NCBI GenBank assembly: GCA_020055645.1
Contig: CM034547.1
Coordinates: 63,461,884-63,525,883 of the forward strand
From: Tomocerus qinae
Lineage: Eukaryota > Arthropoda > Collembola > Entomobryomorpha > Tomoceridae
Direction: 5' to 3'
DNA: 64,000 bases
A model generated the notes under the pieces. It had not been told where the DNA came from. It ran no database searches and saw nothing but the letters and a program-made list of their open reading frames with translations. Each line of letters opens with the position of its first letter. Position 1 is the first letter of the stretch. The position numbers and the translations under genes are program-made. Below, piece after piece: positions 53,301-64,000 of the stretch.

Positions 53301-56300
53301 TCATTATAGCACAGTAGAAAGTTGTAGCAGTAACTGTGGAGGGGTCAATGTTCAACTAATAAATACAAAATCAAAATTGCGACGGAGAAGAGAATAATAT
53401 AGCTAGAATAAGAGAATAAAAGTGGTTGTTGTAGTAAAGTGAGTATTTCTACGTGCTATTGTTGGGAGATGAATTGAAGTGAGGCATGGAATGGGAAGAA
53501 CGGAGTCTTAGTTGTCTGGCCTATTACTTTCTGTAAGTTGTTCTGTTAAAGTAGCACGTAATAAATAGGGAGTGGAGAGAGCTGACATTTCACGTCTAAG
53601 CATTCAGCCTTTAAGTTAAATAAGTTAAGGTACCTACGTAGAGCAGCGTAGGTAGGAGACCTATATTTAAGTTCATAAAAGGTCTGTATAGGGAAAGCAA
53701 CAGCTTTGTTGTAGCGCTTTCAACAAGGTAGAGAAGAGAGAAATTCAAGTGAAGAGTAGTGAAGCCAAAAGCCAGAGGAAGCCACAGCACATGGAATCAT
53801 AAGTGCCATGTCAGGCCAGTGCCATGTTAGTGCAATTACTGTTAGTTGTCTCTTTCCACTCCGCGGACTCCGTCTCATCTACTATATCAGTCTCTCCTTG
53901 CACTTGCACTATTATATTTATTAGCTAAGACTACCCACTGCTATTTACAACAGTTACGGATACCAATCCCGATTTCAAGTCATGCTCTCCCTTGGCTTGT
54001 CTGCAAGACAATAATAATAATGGAAAAGTAAAGTCTCTCCTTCTCTCCCGTTCCTAATAATTTCCTTTAACTTCATTTTATGATTGTTTATTGCTGCTTT
54101 TATTCCTCCTCTTCTCTCCCAGATAGCTCCAGTCATACTATCCTTACGTCTCAGCTCACAATCATGCAATCACAAAGGTCAATACATAGTGGATTGCACA
54201 TTGCATACAGATACTTCTTCCCTTCTATAATTATATATCATGTATTAGCGAAGAAGGTCATATGCCCAACCTAGTAAGCAAGGATTTACACTTATAGTTA
54301 CTTTTATATTTACAGTTCCAGAATGAATATCGACAGAAACAGACTCGACTTGAAAACAGACATATTTTCCTTTCCTCTTGGCTCCAATCATTAAAAAGGA
54401 AGCACTTTCCTTTCTGCCTTTGATCTTTTTCTAGTTGTGCTTTTAGAATCTTATTCTGTTTTCCTAACTTATCACATCAAATCAATAATTGCGCTTTTCC
54501 TTTAAGTTTCACTCTACTTTTAGACCGTGTCGTAAGTCATAGGCACTTAAAATGCTGTAAAAATCTTCTTTGAATTTTTCTCTTGTCAAAAGGAAATATT
54601 ATTAAATCTTCGTATGAGAGATATTCCTCATTAGTATTCAGACAACTAAAATATGATATATGTATAATATATCACAATACAAAAAACATGCGCGAAATAT
54701 ACATCAAGCAGCAATGATCAATAATTTGAATCAGCATAATACTATTTAATGAGCAATAAAGAATGGGAGCAAACAACATATTCCAAGAAAAGAACACAGA
54801 ATATCTAGTGTATTCTAGGTATTCAAATCAGATAGAAGATGAAATAAAATGATAGCACAGAAGAATGCTGCATACAAAAAATGTGAGTACGTCTAAAATA
54901 AATCTTTCGTTGAGTTGTAGAAAAGTAAGGAAAAGCTAGGAACCATTTCCCTACAATATTGTATACAGATTAGAGTATTAAACATTGGTTTACGTAGCGG
55001 AGGAATGAATACAATAGAACAATATTACGTTTCACAAGTCATGCAGAAAGCGTTCCGTAGAGAAAGCGAAAGAGAAAATAGATTGTCGAAATTTGAAGAA
55101 ATCACTGAGGCAGTAAACATGGGACCCTATAAAATGCTTGATAACGAGCCCATGATGATCATGACATGTGTACTAACTGTACACTATTACTAAGTACTTT
55201 GTTGTAGGAATAAATGGTTGTAGGTACTCTTTAAAAAGTCATGCACAATCGAGATACGTTTTTAATTGTCCACATTAACTGACTTTCACGATCCTTTCTG
55301 CAATAAGATAACTTTATTCAAGCTGATATTCTGAAATGGACGAATCAGAGTTGTTGCGACTTGAGGTAGTATATAAGTTAGTAATAAAAGCGTGCATTTA
55401 TGTGGATAGGCATGTAGAGTGCATATCTAGACATATCTACATAATACATAATTTAAGCATTCTTACTGAACATTGTGTAAGGATATTTACGTCGTGGCTT
55501 GTAAAATATTTATGCAGAGTCACACAGCATGTCTGGGAGAGAGCCACCTGAATATAAGTACGTACTTGCATGGCAGTAAAAGTAAAGTAAGGTTTAAGAA
55601 GTGTCGTATAATACGTATGTACACACTAGTAATAAATAGATTATTACAGCGAGAAAGGAGGACGTAGTTATTAGTGCTAGGACGGAGCATTAAAAGTAAG
55701 GAATTTCACAGAGACTCCCTTTCTGTTGTTTCTACTTACATATTTGCATACTCCACCAGTTCTGTTTAGCTTATTTCCATTAATGCAGAATGTAAACATT
55801 ATTATGCTAAAAGAGCAGTTCTGTTTCTTATCAATAAACTTCACATTTCATGCTTCCGCTTTCTACAAAAATGACACCTCCGTAAAACAGAATGTATTGC
55901 ATGCCCAACTACTGCATATGCAAAGTGGATAGGTAGACAAGGTATATTAGCATAATGTATGTTAAATAGGAATATTCCCCAACTCCTTTTCATCTTGGAT
56001 ACAAACCTTTGAAGATCATCATTATTAAGGAGCTCCTACCCAGGAGAGTCTTCTCTGTGTATCTCCAATTAAATGGTAAAATATTGCACCAGCTGTCATT
56101 GCGTTCGAGCATCTCTATTTCAATCTATTTGACGATGTGACGTGATATTGTGTTGTTAGACATTCACTAGTGAAATGGAGTAAATAAAATAAAGAAGAGG
56201 ACAAGAAGTACATAAAATTACAAAGGCATGTCTAAAGCATGATGATCCTGCTTTTCACTTAATTCTCCACTTTGGTATGTGATGCTCTCAAATGGGTTAA

Positions 56301-56894
56301 ATGTAGTAGATGAGGATGGTGGAAAAGTAGGCGAGGGGAGACAGATCAGGACAGGATCACCGAAGCAGACATGCACAGAGTGAATTAAACTGACTGAACT
56401 ACATTTGTAATTCTATATACACAATTTAAAGTGGGTCGTCGCATGCATGGTAAATGTCTGGTCTGAACTGCGTACTTAAATCCGTAGGAACATCAAGGAT
56501 ACAAGGATGACAATATCATCTGTAACTAACAATACAATGCATCTGGACTCGACATAATCATCCTTAAGTGAACAAGGTAGATATTTAATCAGAATTCTTT
56601 TATGTTATTACTAGAGCACAAGGCTATAGGTGAGTAAATGCACTCCTTATTTTTATGTATTTATTATTCGTAGAGGGAGTAGTTTAAGCACTGCTCACCT
56701 ATAAGATACGGTAGCTTTAGTCTCGCAAATTAAGGATAGTGGAATTAATCTGTGTTATTGCAATCGATGTATCTATGTACTAAAGTTGATAAGGGAAGGG
56801 GATTTTATTTCTCACTAAGCTGACTAAAGCAGAGGGAAAACAAACAACAAACAAATGCGAGTGATGAAAATATCGGAATTTAAGGACGGAGAAT

Positions 56895-56910
56895 CTTGTC
56901 TTGTCTTGTC
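56895..56910. repeat. (TTGTC)3 pentanucleotide repeat
   Basis: Three perfect tandem copies. Confidence 0.75.
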
Positions 56911-57887
56911 TAAGTAAAATTGTGTGTGAGCTGAGAGCTCTTTGCCTTTTCATCGAACCAATCTGTTATAGTCAATCTTGAAGAAGCTTCTGTTCTCTGC
57001 TCAAACGGAGCAATTCATTTGTAGGATAAGACATAAAACAACACAACATAGAGCAAATGCAATTCAACACAAGCCAGCTTGGTTCTTTCCACACATAAAA
57101 AAGAGAGTAGTCAGTCAAGTCCTCATCTTTCCTCATTCTATTTACTATATGGACCCTACTCGTCCTCTACCCCGTAGATCTATGCATAATGAAACTGTTA
57201 AATGTAATGTGGAAGATTTTGTGTATATAGAGCTGAGGAAAGTCATGGGGAACACGTAACACTCTTGGAATTTCGATAAACACAGAAGCATTCACTCCTC
57301 AGCCTTTATTTTGGCTACCTTCCTGCTTACCAAAGTCGAAAGGTATTCTTTTCCATTGTAGATAGTATAAACATATCGACTATATAAACACAACAGACAT
57401 AAGGACATGAGACATAACTAAATCTTCCGTGAGTCACATCACAGCCACATATAATGCATCTCTTTTGCTCATTGTTCATAGGATGAGGATGCGAGTAAGT
57501 AGATCACGAACACAGAGTGTATCTTAATGAAATGTTTTGCTTTTATCTTGCACAAGTATCAACAATGTAGATACAAAATAGATGAGAGCTTAGAAATACA
57601 GAAGACGCAAAACACTACAAATAGCCTGCTGAGATGATGATGTAGGTAGTTGATACGGTCGTCTAGTTCTAGTATAGAGTCAAGTCACTTTCCGTCTGGT
57701 TTTGTCTTCTGGTTCAATGTTATGTTTTGTGAATGTTCTAAATCAGGTATTCAGGGAGCCTATTCCGTGACTCAGTAGTTATACTATAGTAGTGACAGTA
57801 ATAGAATGATGAGACATTGTCTAATAAATAGAAACTGATGGGTTATTCAGACATGGCACGAGTCGGCTGACTCAATGTCCAATTGAT

Positions 57888-58156
57888 TCATTTGCGTCTT
57901 TGGATTTGTCCTTTGTCCATTAGAAGACTCTGCAGTACAAAGCTCTCTTTGCTTTCTCCGTCGGCTCGTTTCAAGGAAACAGTTTCTGTGGCTATCTTTG
58001 TATAGACAGAAAATCTCAGAGAATCCGGTCGGTCGTCGGTCCCTGTGAAAGTGGCATCTTCACGACCGTAGCTCAAGTCTCTTCCACAAGCACTTGAGTG
58101 GAGTCTATCGTCTGGCTCAAGTGAACTCGAATGCATCTCAGGATGAGAGAGAATCT
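57888..58156 (-). other. Exon-like GC-richer block with an 82-codon ORF
   Basis: On the minus strand a good acceptor, CTCATCTTTTTCAG|AGATTC (AG at 58158-58157), precedes an ATG at 58136 and 82 open codons rich in charged and polar residues (for example GREDATFTGTDDRPDS). Base composition is less AT-rich than its surroundings, and the GTA/TAG words common nearby are scarce. I recognise no protein family. It could be a non-coding leader exon of the minus-strand exchanger gene, a small unknown gene, or chance. Confidence 0.25.
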
Positions 58157-60261
58157 CTGAAAAAGATGAGTATTTCCCTTTGTGCTACGCTTCGCTAGTT
58201 CCCTTGCTGTTGCTTTCCTGTTGGTCATGCTTAGATACTATTTGTTAGTGTATTAGTACTACATACATACATGTGAGGATGTAGATCTACTAGACACATG
58301 ACAAGACAAGTCGCAAATAGGTAAGTAGGTATCTCTTATAATGTCACGTCGCTTGATTCCTCCTTCATTTCGGTTTGTACACCATTTTCCGTCTCCTCCT
58401 GTCTGCAATTCAATTCCCTTCCTTTGATTAGATTTTGGATCACTCCTACTGAACTCAACTTACATCAATTCAAGAGCTTATTGGTTTGCTTGTGGTCGCT
58501 AGTATTTATTTCTGTGAACACCATGTGTGAATACTATACATAAATAGAATCTAATGGACTTTACCCGCCAGTTATAGTTAGCAAAAGAGAAAAGTAATAG
58601 TCTCGACTTTCTCTCCAGCTTTCCTTTCCCATCAATTTACTCGTTACTGTGAAATAAAGATTTCATCTTACAATTGTTGTCACTAGGAGTAGAGTCAAGA
58701 GCCAAATTAAAAGAACACGTTCAAAAACCCATCACTCTTACAAAACACAGCCGAAATGTAAACAGGACACCTCATTACAAAATGTGTGGTCGTCGCAAAG
58801 AGAAAATGCTTTCTTCAGGACAAAAAGGAAGAACATAGAAAAGGACGCTTTATCTTTCTCTTCCGATTTTTAGCTTTCTTATACAAGAACGGATGAAAGA
58901 AATGCCTGTTTTCCTAGTCGGAAATCTAAGTGATTTGATCTGAACTTTTAGAATGAAATATAGTCGTCGTGGAACTATCTTAGCTACTATGCATGTAAAT
59001 GTAAAAGGTACACCTAATATTGCATTTAAGATATACTACGTATGCGGTATGGCATTTCATGGGTTGGTAGCCAAGCGAGTGTAACGGTAATTGTAAGTGA
59101 AACACATCGAAAAAGGCAAGGCATGACATAACAGAGGACTTGAGGAAGGCGTATTTAATGCGGTCTTTTCTATACTATGCCAATACTATAGACCTGGACT
59201 CTTCTATTATGCTCGCATTATAGTCTGTCGTGTAATTCTCACCATCTTAACATACAGTGTACTGAAAACAGTAAGGTCCGTTTACACTTTCGACGATGAT
59301 GTTGTAGAATCCTGCTGTATATTAAATTTAGAGTATAAGGCCTATAGTCTTTTCTATTCATTATTGTGTACGGTAGGTAGTAAAATGAAGTATGCATACA
59401 GTGTCTGCAATGCATGCACGTAGGTATATCTGTGTACTACACATGTCTATAGTGGTAGACAATAAAGATAGGAGGATGCTAGAAAGAGAGCACGCTCTCT
59501 GTGCACTTGTCTCTTCTTCTTGGCATTAGACAGCGAGGATAGATATCAATGGTGCACGAATACTAATAGTCCTTATAACTATTCAGACAAATCCTTAGTA
59601 CGATTTAGTGGAGATCTAAGAAAGTAGCTATGATATAGTAAATACTCAGAAATAGTTATTTATAAGGTAGTTGTAGTCAATGCATTGATGTGGATGCTGG
59701 GCGAGCTTCCAAGCAGAGCACAAAACTATATATATGTTATCATGAATCGAGTGAGTTACATTACAGCTAGAGAAAGACGTTCGTTCGGAGATTCATGAAA
59801 ACCCCGACATGAGTTGTAATATAGCGATTAGATTTCTCGTTGGAATCACTGCACCAGCCAAGTCATACCGAACCACCACTAAATTGAACTACGGACTGAA
59901 AGGGAACTGAACTGTACTCTCCTGCTGACTACTCTCTTCTATTTATCTTCTTCGCCTTACACTATCACCAGAAATAATATGATCTATTATACACTCTTTT
60001 ACATATCCCTATCACTACTTTTCATTCGCGGAACTAAAATACGAAAACTGTAAAGGAGTAGAGACGCAGCTACTTAGGATCACATCTTAATAAGCACACC
60101 GATATTACACGTTATACATACAATATCACTTAGTCTGCTTCGATACCAAATTCTGCGAAAACCTGAATGCTTCCATGCCAGAAAGCAGTAAGCAGATTAC
60201 AAAGAGAGGCTGGTATTAATCTTTAATAATTGGTTTAATTTCCTACACTATTCAATACAGA

Positions 60262-60275
60262 CATCATCATCATCA
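60262..60275. repeat. Short (CAT)n run
   Basis: Four perfect CAT units plus a partial unit, CATCATCATCATCA. Confidence 0.7.
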
Positions 60276-63200
60276 GAGTCATCCGAAACATTTTCATTGG
60301 AGTTGAAACTAAGTCAACATTTCAAATTAATGTTGACTTAATAGAAAGACCCGTAATTAACGAAAATACACCGAATTCCCCTGTTGATACCTTATTGTCT
60401 AGATTTATTATTTGGAATGCTAATGTTTACGGTAGAAAATTGTCAAACAGATTTATGAGAGTTTAGTGAAAAAAGGACATGAAAAATAAAATCAATTGTG
60501 AAGGAAAAATTCGGATGCAAAAATGTACTTGTTATTTATTCAAGTGTGGTTTAATGTTGGAGTGGTTTATCAGTTTGCATTTAGGTAGTGGAAGGGAAAT
60601 CTGAAAGTCTATGTACTATTATTCCCAAAGCTTTTGACGTCGCATCGCATCGCAGCAGTCGAATTTGCCTACTAACTACTGAACTACTTACTAAACGAAA
60701 ACTTTGGTTCTGTTAAAGTGAAAGTAGTAATAATATGGAGAAGCCGTAGTGGAATGGTGCGGAATACATAACTACGGACTACAGAAAAATCTGAATATGA
60801 GTTCATGGAACGTACACAAGAGTATGATCGCTCTACTACTATAGAGTTGCCATGAACATGAGATAAGCGGGAAGAGCGGGGAGTGAGGAAGAGGAGTGGA
60901 GTGGTCGTTGTACTGTCTGCGGGTATTAGCATGAATGTATATGCAATGCAGTATGCGGAACAGAGAGTAGTAAAGCATAAAATAAAGTCCAGCGGAGTCT
61001 CAGGCGGGATGGATGGCAATGGAAGGATAGCTAATGAAAACGTAGTTTGCCATGCAATTGCCACCATTTCATTGTACAATGGGAGCAAATCCAGGAGAAA
61101 ATAGAATATTATTCACAAAGGGAAAAAGAGCAGAAGCCAAAGGTGACTTCTGAATTAGATAGGATTGGTTACGATACGGATGGATGGATAAATGAATGAG
61201 TTTCGAATTCACAAGATTGGATGGATTTATTCCGGTTTTCTCTTTCACCCTAGATATTACTGCACTCAGATGAAACTTGACTTTCTACCTCCCAAATTAC
61301 AATTGCTACGACTACTTTGACTGTCTCTGACTTGTAGTATAATACCTTCTAATGCACTCCGTTTATTGAGTTGGTTATGTAAAATATTCTTTAGTGCCTT
61401 CCCACGAAATCTCCTGAGCACGGAACCAAAAGTCGACTAAACTATCTGACATGGAAAGGAAACTGAATTTCAATCCGTTATTCTTCCCAGTATTGAGTTA
61501 CAGATTAGTTTTTACTCAGTCCTTTTACTTGGAGCAAATTGCACATTTACTCAAAACAACAGTATCTAACAGAATTCCCCTTGCATTTTGTTCTGCCTAC
61601 AGTTACACACGTTTTCATTCCTACATATGCCTTATATCTTTCATCTACAGATAATTTAAACACTAACAATAAGGCGGATTTCACTTAAACCATCTTGGCA
61701 CTATGACTAGCTAACTATAATAAACACACGTAGATGCAGGCAGATGCATACATAATAGATACAACATTGCAGTACTAAAGATGCTAACACTAACACAACA
61801 TAATATTCTTCCATCATGCATTTCATTCCTAAGCTTTACTAATGGAAAGTGGTAAAACGAGGATATTGCTTTTATACTGTAGCAGAAAATATCCTGAATG
61901 TAAACCATATCCTGCCTTATGCCTCCAGCGTTTATCTCTGGTTATAAATTATCCACATGGAAATTAATTGGAATCTGTATGTATCAGACACTCCCTAAGT
62001 TTGAGTACAAGTAACGACTCTAATGACAGGTTCAACTGAAAAATCAATTCTGCCTATGGTGTGTATATTAAATATTTGTTTCTCTAAATAATTATTGAGA
62101 GTAAATTACCCTAGTCATTTTCTTGTCTGCAGGGAATGCTTAGAGATGCAAGCTTCAAATTAAGTTCATCGGTGCATGTGATTGCAATTACAAAGGTCTA
62201 CTTATGCGTAGGTACTTCATTGGGAATGGGTAAGGAAAGTGAAGTGAAATTATGGAAGGAAATTCCATGTGTGTCCATATGTTGTTGAGTTGCCATTCCT
62301 ATGCTTTCAATGCTCCTGCCATTTAGTTAAGTGCCAATAATATTCTCGGAGACGAGAGTAAAAGGAAACAAGAAAGGAATCCCCCTCTTCCCAATCTCTG
62401 GATGTTATGTAATGTTAATGTATTTACCACACCATCCCGTGCCATAATAAACCAAGATCACCTCTTTTGGTATAAATGCAATGACTTGCAGTCTCTGTGA
62501 GCAACACATGACATACCTTCTCTATAGCCATAGGTATGCAAGGGACGCCTTTTCTAAGCGTGCAGTAATTTTACTCGCACGACTGCTATATCAAATTCAT
62601 AACACTAAACATCATACAATATTACACTTAATAGGTATAGTAGACCATACTTGAGTTATATTATGTACTTCCGTAATGGTATTTATATAGTATATAAAGT
62701 TGTGTTAAGTTATATACCTTCACTTTCAATATAGTTAATGTGTTACACTTTCCTTTTCAGGATAGCTTTCGTATTCTTACGATTGCTTTGCCACTTGAAG
62801 GAAGTTGAAGCCTATTTGCCTCATGAGAGCGATAGCGGTACAATCCTCTTCAACTCTTCAACTGCTCTTTCATATATAGTCAAGTAACGAGTAACTCACA
62901 TCAGTTTCTTCAAGTTTGTCGTAGTAATATTAGATTATTTATAAGTAAAAGCATGGCATGCTCATTTACAGTCTCCTACTTAGCATTAACTTCAGTAAGA
63001 GTCAAAAGTTACAATAACAATAACAGTGCCATTACTACTTCCATGAAACGTACGTGTGAATACTAAAAGCTATGTGTATTTGTGAAGGAAGTACTATAAC
63101 TTTACATATATAGGTAGAGCGGAGATTTCCTAATACTAAATTGTACATATCCTGGAGGTTTCTGAGTACCGGATTTAGTAGAAAAAGCATGAAAGGTAAA

Positions 63201-64000
63201 TTAATACAAGTATATAGGAATTGTTACCTGTTTTGGAAGTCTGGGTAGAAGTTATGTCCTTAAATTGGTAGAAGAAGGTAGTCAAGTAGATTTCACTTGG
63301 TATTTCACTTGTAGATTTATATCCGGAAATCCACGGGGAAATCCCACAATTCTACGTAATATCAGCACAATGGAGCCACAATAACTGATCACAAATTACT
63401 CGATGAACAAAAGATTGATTCTGTTGAAATTCCTCCCACAATAAATGGGATGAGTATTTGAGTTGCAGAATTGTTGAAATCGGAGAACTGGAGTAACAAA
63501 GCGTGACCTATTTAATTAGGACAGGTGCGTTTGAAAAGTGTTGATAGGGGGATGATGGAGTCGAGTCCACTACTACAGTCAATGCAATAAGGAATTGTAT
63601 TGAGCAGTTATTAGTATAGAGCGGGCACGGGGTGCGTCTACTACGGTGAGTCTGATGTAGGGTGTTTGACTTTAGTCTATTGTAGTATTATGTGTATTGA
63701 GGTATCTGGTGATAAGTATCGTAACGTGTCTACTGTAATGATATTCCTATGGCATTTGGGAAGAAGGAGCAACAGAAGAGGAGAACAGAGTCCACCGGGC
63801 CATGTCACGGGCTGGAAGATAATGAAGCTATTTTTGCTCACCGGGCTAACTGACGGTGTTCATCGTTTCACTGGCTTGGCTGTTAAAATTAGAGCAAGAA
63901 AGCACTCGGCAGACAAGAATAGGTGAATTCAGAGCAGATTCCTGGCAACACAGTCCTCGATTACATTCACTGCTCTTCTGCACTCACACTAACTACATAG

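Larger units (their letters stand above)
30400..64000. other. Long non-coding region, second part
   Basis: 33.6 kb without a convincing gene. It is AT-rich, with many GTA/TAC-type words, purine-skewed patches (around 31640-31700, 38245-38310 and 44180-44480) and short simple repeats. The longest ORF, 134 codons on the minus strand at 60684-61088, shows no family I recognise and is near the length expected by chance. The first exon and promoter of the exchanger gene, or a neighbouring gene's flank, could lie here or beyond the window. Confidence 0.45.

Noticed and set aside
1..64000. tRNA, rRNA, CRISPR array, transposon ends
   Set aside because: No T-loop-like motif sat in a cloverleaf context, and no spaced direct repeats or paired long terminal repeats were noticed by eye. 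A covariance-model and repeat-library search would be decisive.

Overview
This 64 kb window looks like AT-rich, intron-rich nuclear DNA from an invertebrate animal, most likely an arthropod. That placement is an inference from gene structure and protein type; no species can be named. There are no operons, ribosome binding sites or bacterial features. Two protein-coding genes can be supported, and they converge tail to tail across about 7.3 kb of non-coding DNA.

1-2499, plus strand: the last eight coding exons of a TMEM62-like gene. They join without a frame break into a 349-residue C-terminal part, containing the end of the extracytoplasmic region and a multi-pass membrane domain. The N-terminal phosphoesterase-like half lies upstream of the window. 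One of its introns uses a GC donor.

9834-21106, minus strand: a complete coding region for a Na+/Ca2+ exchanger of the SLC8/NCX family (Calx in flies). Eight coding positions join into a 923-residue protein with a signal peptide, alpha-1 repeat, XIP-like segment, two Calx-beta calcium-binding domains, alpha-2 repeat and the usual C-terminus. The sixth position exists twice. Two tandem exons of exactly 159 nt (13660-13818 and 12706-12864) both encode the core of the ion-binding alpha-2 repeat and share 43 of 53 residues, so they look like mutually exclusive exons. This places splice variation in the transport pathway rather than in the cytoplasmic loop, where the vertebrate SLC8A1 variants lie. 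It is the most interesting feature of the window. The leader carries a 10-codon upstream ORF and an 18-bp perfect palindrome. It begins at a strong splice acceptor, so the promoter and first exon lie further upstream.

21107-64000: about 43 kb in which no convincing gene was found. It is best read as the long first intron and/or upstream flank of the exchanger gene. It holds only short simple repeats, purine-skewed patches, chance-length ORFs and a few exon-like blocks. The most notable are a minus-strand ORF with a Rossmann-like glycine motif near 29.9 kb and a GC-richer, acceptor-preceded ORF near 58.0 kb. No tRNA, rRNA, CRISPR array or recognisable transposon was found.
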